Below are positions 34,152 to 44,400 of a stretch of DNA of 64,000 nucleotides, in pieces. The DNA comes from JAISDD01 sp031553935 (GTDB lineage: Bacteria; Bacillota; Syntrophomonadia; Syntrophomonadales; Syntrophomonadaceae): the NCBI GenBank assembly GCA_031553935.1, contig JAVBKS010000030.1:1-64000 (forward strand). Direction: 5' to 3'. The position numbers and the translations under genes were made by a program. Under the pieces are notes generated by a model. That model was not told where the DNA came from. It did not search any database and was given only the letters and a program-made list of their open reading frames with translations. Numbering within the stretch: the stretch's first letter is position 1; every line of letters starts with the position of its first letter.

Positions 34152-35249
34152 ATGACATTACTAAAAAAACTATTCTCAGGTGGGAATACCTGTCTTGGTT
34201 TTCATTCTTTTTATGATTATATCTCAACCCCAGATATAAAAAGGAAGTTTATATTAAAAGGCGGACCTGGGGTTGGCAAATCAACCTTTATGAAAAGAGT
34301 AGGCGCAGACTTTGCTAATTTGAAATATGATTTAGAGTATCATTGGTGCTCATCTGACAGTTTATCCCTCGATGGCTTAGTAATCGGTGATCAAACCATA
34401 TGTTTGCTCGATGGTACTGCCCCTCATATGATTGACCCTAAGTATCCGGGAGCGGTTGATGAGATAATTGATCTTAGCAAATTTTGGGATCAAAGTGCCA
34501 TTGCTCCTCACAAGAAATCGATCATAGAATTAAGCCGCAAGATCAGCCTGGCATTTAATAATGCATATATACGTTTACAGGAAGCCAATTTAGCGTATTC
34601 AGAATGGGCATCTTATGTTGAGGAAGCCAAAGAAAATAGCAATTTGGCTTCAAAATGTCCTGAACTAGTCGAGCTAATCAGAAACAGTGAACCGGATAAA
34701 CCTTCAAGGCTTCGTCATCATTTTGCAGCGGCTATAACCCCTCAAGGAATTATTACTTACCCTGATTCATTGTTATCCCCCGAGTATCAATTATTCCTTT
34801 TGAGAGGGCAGCCAGGGAGCGGAATTCAGAATTTCATTCAATTTCTCTTTCGTCTAATTGCTTTTCAAAATATCTCTGCTTCGATCTACCATAGCCCCTT
34901 GAATCCAGATAATATCGATATCTTAGTTCTTGATGACAGCAAAACCGCTATTGTAGACGGCTCTGGCTATATGGTGGATTATAGCATATACTTGCAAGAT
35001 TTAAGCCCTAAGGAATTTATATGTTTTGATGATTACACCCCGCAAAGACTAAAACCGTATGAGAACCTGATTAGAGAATGCAGAAGTCGTCTTAATGCCC
35101 GAGTTGCAGAAGCTATTAATCTTATCAAAGAAGCAAAAAGGCTGCATGATGAACTAGAAAACTTCTATATTCCACATATGGATTTTGATTCTATAGAAAA
35201 TTTTCGAATAAAATTCTCCCGCGAACTCATATCAATTTATGGCAGATAA
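34152..35249 (+). CDS. Conserved P-loop ATPase (PRK06851-like), second P-loop degenerate
   Basis: A 365-aa protein of an uncharacterised Firmicutes family with two P-loop-like halves. The first Walker A is intact (KGGPGVGKSTFMKRVG, about residues 36-50) and is followed by a conserved DGTAPHMIDPKYPGAVDEI. The second half repeats the fold but reads RGQPGSGIQNF at about 218-228, with Ile in place of the Walker lysine. Sequence in between is helical. The function is unknown; a role in sporulation or cell-wall physiology has been suggested only by distribution. The gene is alone, divergent from recJ. Confidence 0.75.
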   Translation: MTLLKKLFSGGNTCLGFHSFYDYISTPDIKRKFILKGGPGVGKSTFMKRVGADFANLKYDLEYHWCSSDSLSLDGLVIGDQTICLLDGTAPHMIDPKYPGAVDEIIDLSKFWDQSAIAPHKKSIIELSRKISLAFNNAYIRLQEANLAYSEWASYVEEAKENSNLASKCPELVELIRNSEPDKPSRLRHHFAAAITPQGIITYPDSLLSPEYQLFLLRGQPGSGIQNFIQFLFRLIAFQNISASIYHSPLNPDNIDILVLDDSKTAIVDGSGYMVDYSIYLQDLSPKEFICFDDYTPQRLKPYENLIRECRSRLNARVAEAINLIKEAKRLHDELENFYIPHMDFDSIENFRIKFSRELISIYGR

Positions 35250-35260
35250 CTATAATCATT

Positions 35261-35298
35261 GATGCAAATCAGAGCGAATAACGTTTTCTGATTGCATC
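35261..35298 (+). terminator. Hairpin after the P-loop ATPase gene
   Basis: GATGCAAATCAGA (35261-35273) and TCTGATTGCATC (35287-35298) pair with one bulged base and are followed by AGACCTTCTTTT. Confidence 0.65.
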
Positions 35299-35723
35299 AG
35301 ACCTTCTTTTGCACCATTTTCAACAAGTTTCACTTGGATTATGGCCCGCTTATGTATAAAATAGTATTAAACCAGCTTGTGAATTTTGTGTTTATTAATT
35401 TGTTTATTAGTATTCTTAGTTACTAGTATTGATCGATAATAATTTAATACCGTATTTTTTATTGTTTTGATATTTTACTTTTATAAATAACATACCTTAG
35501 GATTTAAGCAAGGGATATTTAATTTTGTGTCGAATTCAGCAATAATACGATTATTATTATTGAAGTTTGAGTTATTCATCGTGAGAGGAGTGATATTTTT
35601 CTAAGTATTCCCTTTGAAGTATATCTTAGTTTGATCCTGGTATCGCCAACCAGTACCGAATTATGAAGGGCTTATTTAGGTATTAATTTCTGAATATTTT
35701 CCATAAGGGAGGAGATCAGGCTT
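35299..35723 (+). other. Long non-coding leader region upstream of the formate dehydrogenase operon
   Basis: No gene is visible in 425 AT-rich bases. Notable pieces are an AATAAT/ATTATT-rich palindromic stretch near 35540, a small CTGGT-ATCGCCA-ACCAG hairpin near 35637-35653, and the AAGGGAGGAG ribosome site just before fdhA. I do not recognise a known molybdenum-cofactor or tungsten riboswitch. The length allows a regulated leader. Confidence 0.4.
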
Positions 35724-38700
35724 ATGAAAGTTACCCGCCGACAATTTTTGAAGGTTTCGGGTTTAACAGCTGCTAGTTTCGCTGCTCTCGATTTGGGCTT
35801 CGATATGCAAGCTACTGCTGCTGCAATCAATGAAATGAGAACCAAAGATATTACGCCAACCCCAACGGTTTGCCCCTATTGTGCTTCCGGCTGTGGTTTG
35901 ATTGTTTATGCCGCTAAAGAACCACGATCAGATAAAACTCAACTGCTAAGTATAAAGGGTGATCCGGATAACCCTATTAATGAAGGCTGTGCCTGCCCAA
36001 AAGGTTCAGCTATGTTTAATTTGCGCGAAATTTATGATCCACATTCCGGCAAACAAGTAATTAATCCCAAAAGAGTTCAAACTCCATTATACAGAGCTCC
36101 TGGAAGTGACAAATGGGAAGAAAAATCTTGGGATTGGATGCTTGATAGAATAGCTGCCAATATCAAAAAAACGCGCGATGAGAGCTTTTTGCATAAGGAA
36201 ACCATGAGTGACGGTACTGAAGTCATCGTTAACCGTACCGAAAAGATTGCTTCCATCGGAGGCTCTGGTTTAGATAATGAGGAAGCTTATCTGCTTTCTA
36301 AAATGATGCGCTCGCTGGGTGTAGTATACTTAGAAACCCAGGCTCGTATCTGACACTCCTCCACGGTGGCAGGACTGTCACCATCATTTGGACGCGGTGT
36401 CATGACAAATCATATGATAGACTTAAAAAATACTAACTGCGCATTAATCATGGGCAGTAATTTGGCTGAAAATCATCCTATCGGCATGAAATGGCTGACA
36501 CGGGCTAGACTAGATCCGAAACGCAAAGCCAAAATAATTCATGTCGATCCCCGATTTACAAGAACCTCGGCAATTGCTGATATTTATTGTCCCATTCGCT
36601 CTGGAACCGATATTGCATTTTTAGGCGGCATGATAAAGTACATCATTGATAATAATCTGTATCACAAAGATTATGTCTTGAATTATACTAATGCCTCCTT
36701 TTTGATTAAGGATGAATTCGGTTTCAAAGACGGGCTATTTACTGGATATGATGAGAAAGCCAATAAATATGATCCGGCAACTTGGGACTATAAACTTGAT
36801 GAGCAAGGAAACATTCTACGCGATGAAACTTTGCAGAATCCGCGCAGTGTTTTCCAACTAATGAAAACTCATTATTCCCGTTATGATATTGATACCGTAT
36901 GTAGAATTACCGGTTCTCCTAAGAACAAGTATCTTGAAGTCTTGGAAACTTATTGCGCAACCAGTGCCCCAGATCAAACTGGCAATATCTGCTACGCAAT
37001 GGGAATTACTCAGCATACGGTCGGCAGCCAAAATGTCAGAGCATTCAGTTTAGTCCAATTATTATTAGGAAATATCGGACGCCCTGGCGGAGGAATTAAT
37101 GCCCTCCGTGGTGAGAATAATGTTCAAGGCGCAACTGATATGGCTTTATTGTACCATATTATTCCAGGTTATATTGATTCCCCAACTAATGGCAAAAATC
37201 ACAAAGATCTTATTTCTTTCATCCGTGCTATAACCCCTGGTGCTGCTAATTTGCCTTTTAATAATCTCCAGGAATTCCGTGCCCTAGTTAAAGAAGGCAT
37301 CAAGTATTCAGGATGGCGGGTTAACTCCTCCAAATGGGTAGTTAGCATGCTCAAAGCATGGTGGGGCGATGCCGCTAAAGCCAGCAATGATTTTGCTTAT
37401 CATTACTTGCCAAAGCGTGACGCCAATAAGAACTATTCTCATATAGCAATGTTTGAAGCTATGAATAATGATGAGATCGATGCCTTATTCGTCAACGGCT
37501 CCAATCCAGTCGTTGGTGGTCCTAGTGCTAACAAAGAACAGCTTGGGCTCACTAGGCTAAAATGGATGGTTTCAATTGACCTCTGGTTAAATGAAACTGC
37601 AGAGTTCTGGACTCACCAAGCATGGGAACGGGCTGTTAAAAATGATAAAGTCCCACATTTGACACCTAAAGATATTAATACTGAAGTATTCTTCTTACCG
37701 GCTGCAGCAGTATTCGAAAAAGAAGGAACTGCTGCCCAAACAGGACGCTGGGTACAATTCCGCTGGAAAGGCGCTGAACCGGTTGGAGAATCTAAAGCAG
37801 ACCTATGGATAATTGATGAGCTTGCCAAACGGGTCAAAAAACTCTATGAAGGCAGCACTCGTCCTGAAGATGAGCCCATTGTAAATCTCACTTGGAATTA
37901 TGATCCTGATGATACTGCTCATCATCATGAGCCCGATATTGACAAAGTTGCCAAAGAACTATGCGGTTACAGTGTAGCCGATGGCAAGCCGGTTGAAGGC
38001 TTCGCTAGACTGATGGATGATGGTTCAACTGCTTGCGGCAACTGGGTCTATTGTGGATGTACAACCTTAAAAGACGGTAAGTTTTTCTACAAAGCAAGAT
38101 CAAGAGAGCGCGTCGATCCCAGTGGTCTTGGACTATACCCCACTTGGGGCTGGGCATGGCCAATGAATCGCCGGGTTGTTTATAACCGCTGCTCGGTACA
38201 GCCTGATGGTGTAACTCCGTGGCCTAATGATGATCGCCGCTTGGTTTGGTGGGATCCTAATAAGGTGGCCGACCCGACAAAGCCTGATGTTATAGGTGCA
38301 TGGGCCGGAATTGACGTGCCTGATTTTCTAGGTGCGACTCGTCCGGATAGTCCAAGCTTTAGAGATCCTTTTATTATGAGACCTGAAGGCAAAGGCTGTC
38401 TTTTCGCAGCTAAGACATCTATGAAAGACGGTCCCTTCCCAGAGCACTATGAGCCTTGGGAGAGCCCGATTGATCCCATACTAAACAGTGTTAAACTTAA
38501 TCCCACCACCAAAGTATGGGAGCCGGATAAGCAAGGAACCAGCGATAAATATCCTATAGTTGCAACCACCTACCGGGTAGTTGAGCACTGGCAAACTGGA
38601 GCCTTGACAAGAAATCTTCCCTGGCTGGCAGAATTAATGCCAAATATGTTTGTAGAAATAAGTGAAGAACTAGCCAAAATTAAGAAAATTTTGAATGGAG

Positions 38701-38939
38701 GCAAAGTAATCGTTTCTACCACTAGAGGTGATATCGAAGCTATTGCATGCGTGACTAAACGTCTCAAACCATTCAAAGTCGACGGCAAAGTAATTCATCA
38801 AATTGGTATGGTATGGCAGTTCGGATTCAAAGGCTATGCAACCGGTGATATTGCTAATCGCTTAACTCCACATATTGGAGATGCGAATACAATGTGTCCA
38901 GAATACAAAGCTTGGCTGTGCGACATAAGGGGGGCTTAA
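35724..38939 (+). CDS. fdhA: Formate dehydrogenase, selenocysteine-containing catalytic (alpha) subunit, Tat-exported
   Basis: A 1071-codon gene with an in-frame TGA at 36351-36353 (codon 210) read as selenocysteine. The Tat leader TRRQFLKVSG opens the protein. The [4Fe-4S] motif follows at about 50-92 (CPYCASGCGL, then CACPKG). The Sec codon is followed by HSSTVAGLSPSFGRG, the usual formate-dehydrogenase context. Then come MGSNLAENHPI and a C-terminal MopB dinucleotide domain. It oxidises formate to CO2, or runs in reverse, at a molybdo- or tungstopterin centre on the outer face of the membrane. Size and partners match FdnG/FdoG-type enzymes. If TGA were a stop, only 209 residues would be made. 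Confidence 0.96.
36351..36389 (+). promoter_or_regulatory. Selenocysteine codon with bacterial SECIS element
   Basis: Right after the TGA the mRNA reads CACTCCTCCACGGTGGCAGG and then ACTGTCACC. It can form a hairpin with the SelB-binding GGU-type apical region, and it follows the layout of the E. coli fdhF SECIS (TGACAC, CGGTTGCAGGTCTG) closely. Confidence 0.85.
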
Positions 38940-38940
38940 G

Positions 38941-39780
38941 ATGGCGCAAATGACTAACCTCTACGATACTAGTAAGTGTACGGCTTGTCGTGGTTGCCAG
39001 GTTGCCTGTAAAAACTGGAACCAATTGCCAGCTGTTATCGAACCATTTAAAGGAAACTACCAAACGCATGATGATACCAATGGAGATACCTACACCATTG
39101 TTAGAATGATCGAAAACCAAGACCCAGCTCGTGGACTGGAATGGAATTTCTTGAAATATCAGTGCATGCATTGTGAAAATCCAGCTTGTTTAACTGTATG
39201 TCCTCGTGACGCTTATACTAAGAGTGAATATGGTGCGACTATCCATGACCCTGACAAGTGCATCGGCTGTCGCTATTGTTCCCAAGCATGCCCGTTCGGC
39301 ATTCCCAAACATCGCGCCCGTACTGATAAGGTCACGAAGTGTACACTATGTGCAGATCGCGTAGCTGCCGGACACAAACCAGCATGTGTTGAGACCTGCG
39401 CTCCTGCTGCCTTAATGTTCGGAGAGCGGGACGAACTGATTGAAGTTGCACAAGAACGGGTTAAGTATCTGCGGGATAATGGTTATCCTAACGCTACAGT
39501 TTACGGCTTAAACGAGTTAGGCGGCTTGAATAAACTATATATTTTGACCGATGTGCCTGAAAAATTCGGCTTGCCTAGTAACCCCCAAACCTACGGAACT
39601 ATTGACTTCTGGCAAAACTGGATACAGCCATATGCCGGTTGGTTAATACCCCTGGCTTTGGCAGGCTCGGCCATGAGTTTTGTTACGACACGTTTGCTAG
39701 CCAAAAAGTACGGCACAGACGAAGAGCACCAAGAACATAGTGAAGGAGGTCAGAGTGATGAAATTAATACCGGAGTATAG
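38941..39780 (+). CDS. fdhB: Formate dehydrogenase iron-sulfur (beta) subunit
   Basis: A 279-aa electron-transfer subunit with four [4Fe-4S] sites: CTACRGCQVACKNW, CMHCENPACLTVCP, CIGCRYCSQACPFGIPK and CTLCADRVAAGHKPACVETC. A single C-terminal membrane helix (WLIPLALAGSAMSFV) anchors it, as in FdnH. It has no signal peptide, so it should be exported by the Tat system bound to the alpha subunit. The start lies one base after the fdhA stop, with GGGGGG in the fdhA end. Electrons pass on to the cytochrome b subunit. Confidence 0.95.
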   Translation: MAQMTNLYDTSKCTACRGCQVACKNWNQLPAVIEPFKGNYQTHDDTNGDTYTIVRMIENQDPARGLEWNFLKYQCMHCENPACLTVCPRDAYTKSEYGATIHDPDKCIGCRYCSQACPFGIPKHRARTDKVTKCTLCADRVAAGHKPACVETCAPAALMFGERDELIEVAQERVKYLRDNGYPNATVYGLNELGGLNKLYILTDVPEKFGLPSNPQTYGTIDFWQNWIQPYAGWLIPLALAGSAMSFVTTRLLAKKYGTDEEHQEHSEGGQSDEINTGV

Positions 39781-40435
39781 GGGAGACCTTGAACGAGTAC
39801 CTCGTTTCAATTTCGTTGCCCGAATGACCCATTGGGGCCACACCGTAACATTTTTGCTCTGTCTTTTCACTGGACTTTTACTGTTTGTCGACAGTGTAAG
39901 CTGGTTGCCTGATTCTGCTTATATAGTATCGGCCTGGCTGCATAGAATAGCAGCAGTATTTTTAACCATATTTTTATTAATATTCGTAGTTTTAGATTTC
40001 AAGGGAATTTTTGATTGGATAAGGGATCTTCTGCGCTTTGGCTGGAATGACATTGTTTTTATCCTATTATTCCCTTTTGAATTTTTAGGTTTTAAAGTAA
40101 AAATTCCACCCCAAACCAAGTTTAATGGCGGCGAAAAGATGAACTCTATAATAACGCCAACTGCAGTAATCTTGCTTGTTTTGAGCGGGTATATTATGTG
40201 GTTTCCGTGGCTTTTTCCTGCTGGATTAGTACGTATTTCATTTCCTATCCATGATCTAAGCATGATATTTGGAACCTTAATGGTTTGCATGCATGGTTAT
40301 CTTGGTTCTTTCCATCCCGGATCCGGAGAGTCGTTCTGGGGAATGTGGAAAGGTACGGTTAGAGCAGACTGGGCTCAGCATCATCATGCAACTTGGTATG
40401 AAGAAAACTTTGGAAAACAAGCAAAAGCTGACTAA
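39758..40435 (+). CDS. fdhC: Formate dehydrogenase cytochrome b (gamma) subunit
   Basis: A 225-aa membrane protein with four helices: WGHTVTFLLCLFTGLLLFV, WLHRIAAVFLTIFLLIFVV, ITPTAVILLVLSGYIMWFPW and ISFPIHDLSMIFGTLMVCMHGY. His residues in helices 1, 2 and 4 (THWGH, WLHR, HDLS, MHGY) fit a di-heme cytochrome b561-type FdnI subunit that passes electrons to the quinone pool. ATG 39758 is preferred, with GAAGGAGG nine bases ahead; the gene overlaps fdhB by 23 bases. A very strong terminator follows. Confidence 0.93.
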   Translation: MKLIPEYRGDLERVPRFNFVARMTHWGHTVTFLLCLFTGLLLFVDSVSWLPDSAYIVSAWLHRIAAVFLTIFLLIFVVLDFKGIFDWIRDLLRFGWNDIVFILLFPFEFLGFKVKIPPQTKFNGGEKMNSIITPTAVILLVLSGYIMWFPWLFPAGLVRISFPIHDLSMIFGTLMVCMHGYLGSFHPGSGESFWGMWKGTVRADWAQHHHATWYEENFGKQAKAD

Positions 40436-40447
40436 AACAATCTCAGT

Positions 40448-40484
40448 AGTCTGAGAGAGGGAATGTGTTTCCCTCTCTCAGACT
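40448..40484 (+). terminator. Terminator after the formate dehydrogenase subunits
   Basis: Sixteen-base perfect arms (AGTCTGAGAGAGGGAA and TTCCCTCTCTCAGACT) with a five-base loop, then GTTTAAAA. It separates the subunit genes from fdhE and may lower fdhE expression. Confidence 0.85.
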
Positions 40485-40597
40485 GTTTAAAAGTAAAAAT
40501 AGTATAGCATTACCAGATTATAAAGCTTTTACAATTCTCAATATAATTAAATTCCAAACCTTTGATAAAACCAAAGCTAACAGATAGGAGATATCAC

Positions 40598-41419
40598 ATG
40601 GATCAAAATCAAGGGATAATTCTTCCCGAGGGCTTTGTTGATTTTTTTAAGAAACTTGAAAGCTGGCAAAACCAGGAAATAGCCAAAATAAGAAAATCTA
40701 TACAGCATGAAAAAGTTGATATAAAAAAAATTATTCGCAATAATCCGCGCCCATTAATTGACCAAAAAAAACCGGTAATAGATGTTGGTTTATTTAAGGA
40801 ATCTTTTACATCTTTAATAGACTATTTAATCACATTACGCCCGGAAATTAAGAGTCCTCTGGAAGTGATTGCTGCCAATTCCAGCAAATTAGACTATACA
40901 TTGATTCTTGAGGCCGGACTAACATCAGACTCTAATGTTGCCCTGGAACACGTAGAAGAACAGGATTTGCCTGCGGAGTTATTTTTCTTTGTGCTTGATC
41001 ATGCAATTCGTCCTTATCTTCGCTGTTTTGCAGAACCCTATAATAACGATATCCTAGCTGAGGATTTTTATTGGCAGTTTCATAAGACCTGCCCTCTTTG
41101 TGGTTGCAGAGCTAACATATGCAGACTACGCGCTGAAGATGGTATTAGGCTGATGTTTTGCGATCACTGTTTTTCCGAATGGCAGGTTCGCTACCTGTTC
41201 TGCATTTATTGCGAAAACGATGTCCCCGGTGAAATCTCAGTTATTCAAATTGAGGATAATAGTAGCTATGCACTCTATGTCTGCGATAAGTGTAAAGGCT
41301 ATATTAAAACTTATGATGAAAGACCTAGCGGCAGAACTACCGATCTATTCGTTGCCAATATGGAGACCATTTTTTTAGACCTCTTAGCTGAACGCCGCGG
41401 TTATACTACCCACGATTAG
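40598..41419 (+). CDS. fdhE: Formate dehydrogenase accessory protein FdhE
   Basis: A 273-aa cytoplasmic protein with the FdhE zinc-ribbon signature: CPLCGCRANICRL, MFCDHCFSEW, FCIYCEND and YVCDKCKGYIKTYDER. The N-terminus is helical. FdhE is needed for assembly or activation of exported formate dehydrogenases before Tat export and binds the catalytic subunit. ATG 40598 has GATAGGAG upstream. Its place after fdhABC ties it to this enzyme. fdhD is not in the window. Confidence 0.92.
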   Translation: MDQNQGIILPEGFVDFFKKLESWQNQEIAKIRKSIQHEKVDIKKIIRNNPRPLIDQKKPVIDVGLFKESFTSLIDYLITLRPEIKSPLEVIAANSSKLDYTLILEAGLTSDSNVALEHVEEQDLPAELFFFVLDHAIRPYLRCFAEPYNNDILAEDFYWQFHKTCPLCGCRANICRLRAEDGIRLMFCDHCFSEWQVRYLFCIYCENDVPGEISVIQIEDNSSYALYVCDKCKGYIKTYDERPSGRTTDLFVANMETIFLDLLAERRGYTTHD

Positions 41420-41437
41420 ATTAGTTAAAGCTGGGCG

Positions 41438-44400
41438 TTATTCTTCGCATTTTCTGAATTTCTCTGGAATAAGATCGGCAAGAGTAGCGCTTGCTAAACC
41501 TATGCTTGTATCTGCAGCACCATAGTATACTAATATCTCGTCATCATCTTCAAGAATCTCCTTCTCATTGGCAGCAACCGCTCCGCAAGTGAAAACTACA
41601 TTCGGAACCCAAGCTCCACTCATGCCAATCTCAAAATCTTCTGCCGGCTCAAGGATCGGGTTAGGTGATCTAAATATCACGCGATCAGGGTTATTAAGGT
41701 CAACTAATATGACCCCCAAGCGGTAAACATAATTGTGATCAACGCCATGATAGATAAGCAACCATCCGTATTTCGTTTTCAGCGGCTGTGCTCCGGCTCC
41801 TATCTTTAATGAGTCCCACATTCTTCCTGGACGGGGACCAATAATAATTGCGTGGTTCTCGTTTATTGGAAATTTTAATTCCGGCATGTAGGTAATCCAA
41901 ATGCTGGGTTCTATGCGATGATATATAACATATTTGCCATTGATCTTTTCAGGAAACAATATGGCATCCTTATCCCAAATATTTTTAAATGCCAAACCTT
42001 CACGCTTCCAAGCCAAATAATCTCCTTTTTCAAAATCGTCAATGCTGATTGAAGCAGCGGCAATTTGCGCAATATTCCCATCATAAGCGGTATAAAGCAT
42101 AAATATCTTATCTTCAATTACAACAAGTCTAGGGTCCTCACAGCCAGCTTTTTCTTCTGGAGTCAAGGGCGAAAATATTGGCTCACTTAGCCTAGCTAAC
42201 ACTTTATAACCATCAGTTATTGCTAAACCTATATGAGAAATATCGTCATCCCCAACGGCACGATAAAACAAATACACCTTGTTACTTATGCGCAGTGCAC
42301 CTGGGTTTAATACATACTTCGATTCCCAAATACTATCAGCTATCGGTTCCAAAATCGGATTATTCTCATAACGCTTAAGATATTTGCTCGGCTCATTAGT
42401 TGAATCTTGAATAATGACTGCAACTTCCTTAGGTCGAGTAGGCAAAAAAGTGTCCAACAAATTGTTACCGCTTTTCCCTTCTTGAATCAGCCTCAAAATT
42501 ATGGGAAATAATTCATCTACATCATAACCAAGCTCTTCATATAGCAATTCAAGGAAGTCATGGTTAAACCAACGGTTTTCTACACTGGTGGTTGAAGGCG
42601 TTGGAATCTTTACTCCGCCTTTATAACTGAAACTGGCCCAGCTCCAGGCAGTACTAGTTAAGAAAACATTATTCTCCATAACCTGACTCAGACCGTATCC
42701 GTCCACCATTTTAATTAAGAGCTCACCAATTTCAGGTTTCGTATCAATTATTGCCATGGCAGTGTCAAAAATCCTTTTAATCATGGAACGATGATGACAG
42801 TTTTCGAAAATACTTATAGCGGAAAAATCATCACTGCGTTCGCTGCCTGATAGTGAATTTTTCAGCTTGAGGCCCATGTTTTTTCTTTCCATGGAAATTA
42901 GTCTAAACAAATAGGAGTAGTTTTCAGCTACAGTAATGCGTCTCAAAATGCTGGTCAGGTACCTTAAGCGCGGGTATTTCCCCCCCATGCCCGTTTCCAA
43001 TGGACTAACAATTATGCGACCGGCAAGGTGGTTAAGATAAGATAGCTTGCTTGAACTAAGCACTCCCATTCTGAAATTAGTGGGAATCACCATCGCTTGC
43101 AAATCGATGGTCTCGAAACCATCAGGTTTAATAACATCGAGCAACCAACTAGTTGCATGATTCGAGTAGGCATTATTCTCGACTAAATAAGCTAAACTTA
43201 AGCCATGCCTTGGCCCGATATCTTTTAACAAATACTCAGGCTGATAATGACCCAAACGTATCATTAAATTTACCGGCGGAAAACGGACAATTAATTCCCG
43301 CAATAAATCAGAACTAACCGTATATATTGGTGAGGGAGGAAAGTTTTCAAACACTGCATCAACAAACTCTTGTAAGCCATCCTCAGTGCAAAGGTCTCCC
43401 GGAAGCCAACTATTTAGAGCCTGTTCAAGGTGCATCATGAATGCTTCCATTTTTTCGATCATTAATGATGAGTTTGCATCCTTTGGCAACTCCAACTCTT
43501 CATATAGAAAATCATTAAATCTATCATTATACCTTTTGCGCAGTTCTTTGAATATATTATCGGTTTGAATAACTTTTCCGTCTTTTCCCGAAATCTTTTT
43601 TGGTATTACTATTGGTTTGCCGGGCACGTATTCCATATAACCTAAAGGGATAAAAGGCGGCCTTACCTTCTCATAGTTTTGACTCCAGTTCAAGATGAAA
43701 TCATCTTTTTTCTGCCAAAAGCTGTTGATAACTTTGCTTTTTAGCACATCACTCTTTTGCACTAAAAGCTCACTGTAATTATCAGTGTAAATGCTGGCGA
43801 GCTGTTTTCTAAAACTATTGATCTCTATTAGATGTGAAGCCAAACGGCCCTGATATATTGCTGCCAGCATGTTGGGGATCTCTTTATAATTACTATCCGA
43901 AAATATGAATAAATGAATGGCATCCAAAACGATTTTGGACCAGATATCATTAGAAAGCTTAAATTGATCATTATTTAAGTCAGAAAGAGTTAATAACGCC
44001 GCATATTTGCTAGCTCTAATAGCATCATGGTTTTCTCTGCTCCAGAGGCGAAAACTGCTTATAAGGGCATCAGCATTGAGTGCATTTTGAAGAGGTTCTT
44101 TTGGCATACTGCCCGCTAATTCGTCTGCTATTTTTATTACCATTCGGTCTTGCAATATATAGTAAATATCTCTTTTAATAGATTCAAATAAAGTCAAAGC
44201 AACTTCTACGAAATCAGCAGCACTAGTCCCATTTCTTGCTTTACAGCTGTCATTGTTGAAATTGGCCTTGGCAATATTTAGATTCCACATTAATGCTCGA
44301 CTAATTATCCAGATATCTATACCTGATCCCGATATGCTATTACCCCAAAATCGCGCTTCATGTGCCAGCATTTCTACAAAATCATGAGACATGCTATATA

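Noticed and set aside
35299..35723. Molybdenum-cofactor riboswitch in the fdhA leader
   Set aside because: The conserved sequence blocks of the known motif are not present.
36351..36353. fdhA TGA as a stop that breaks the gene into two
   Set aside because: The TGA has the usual formate-dehydrogenase selenocysteine context and a matching SECIS hairpin.
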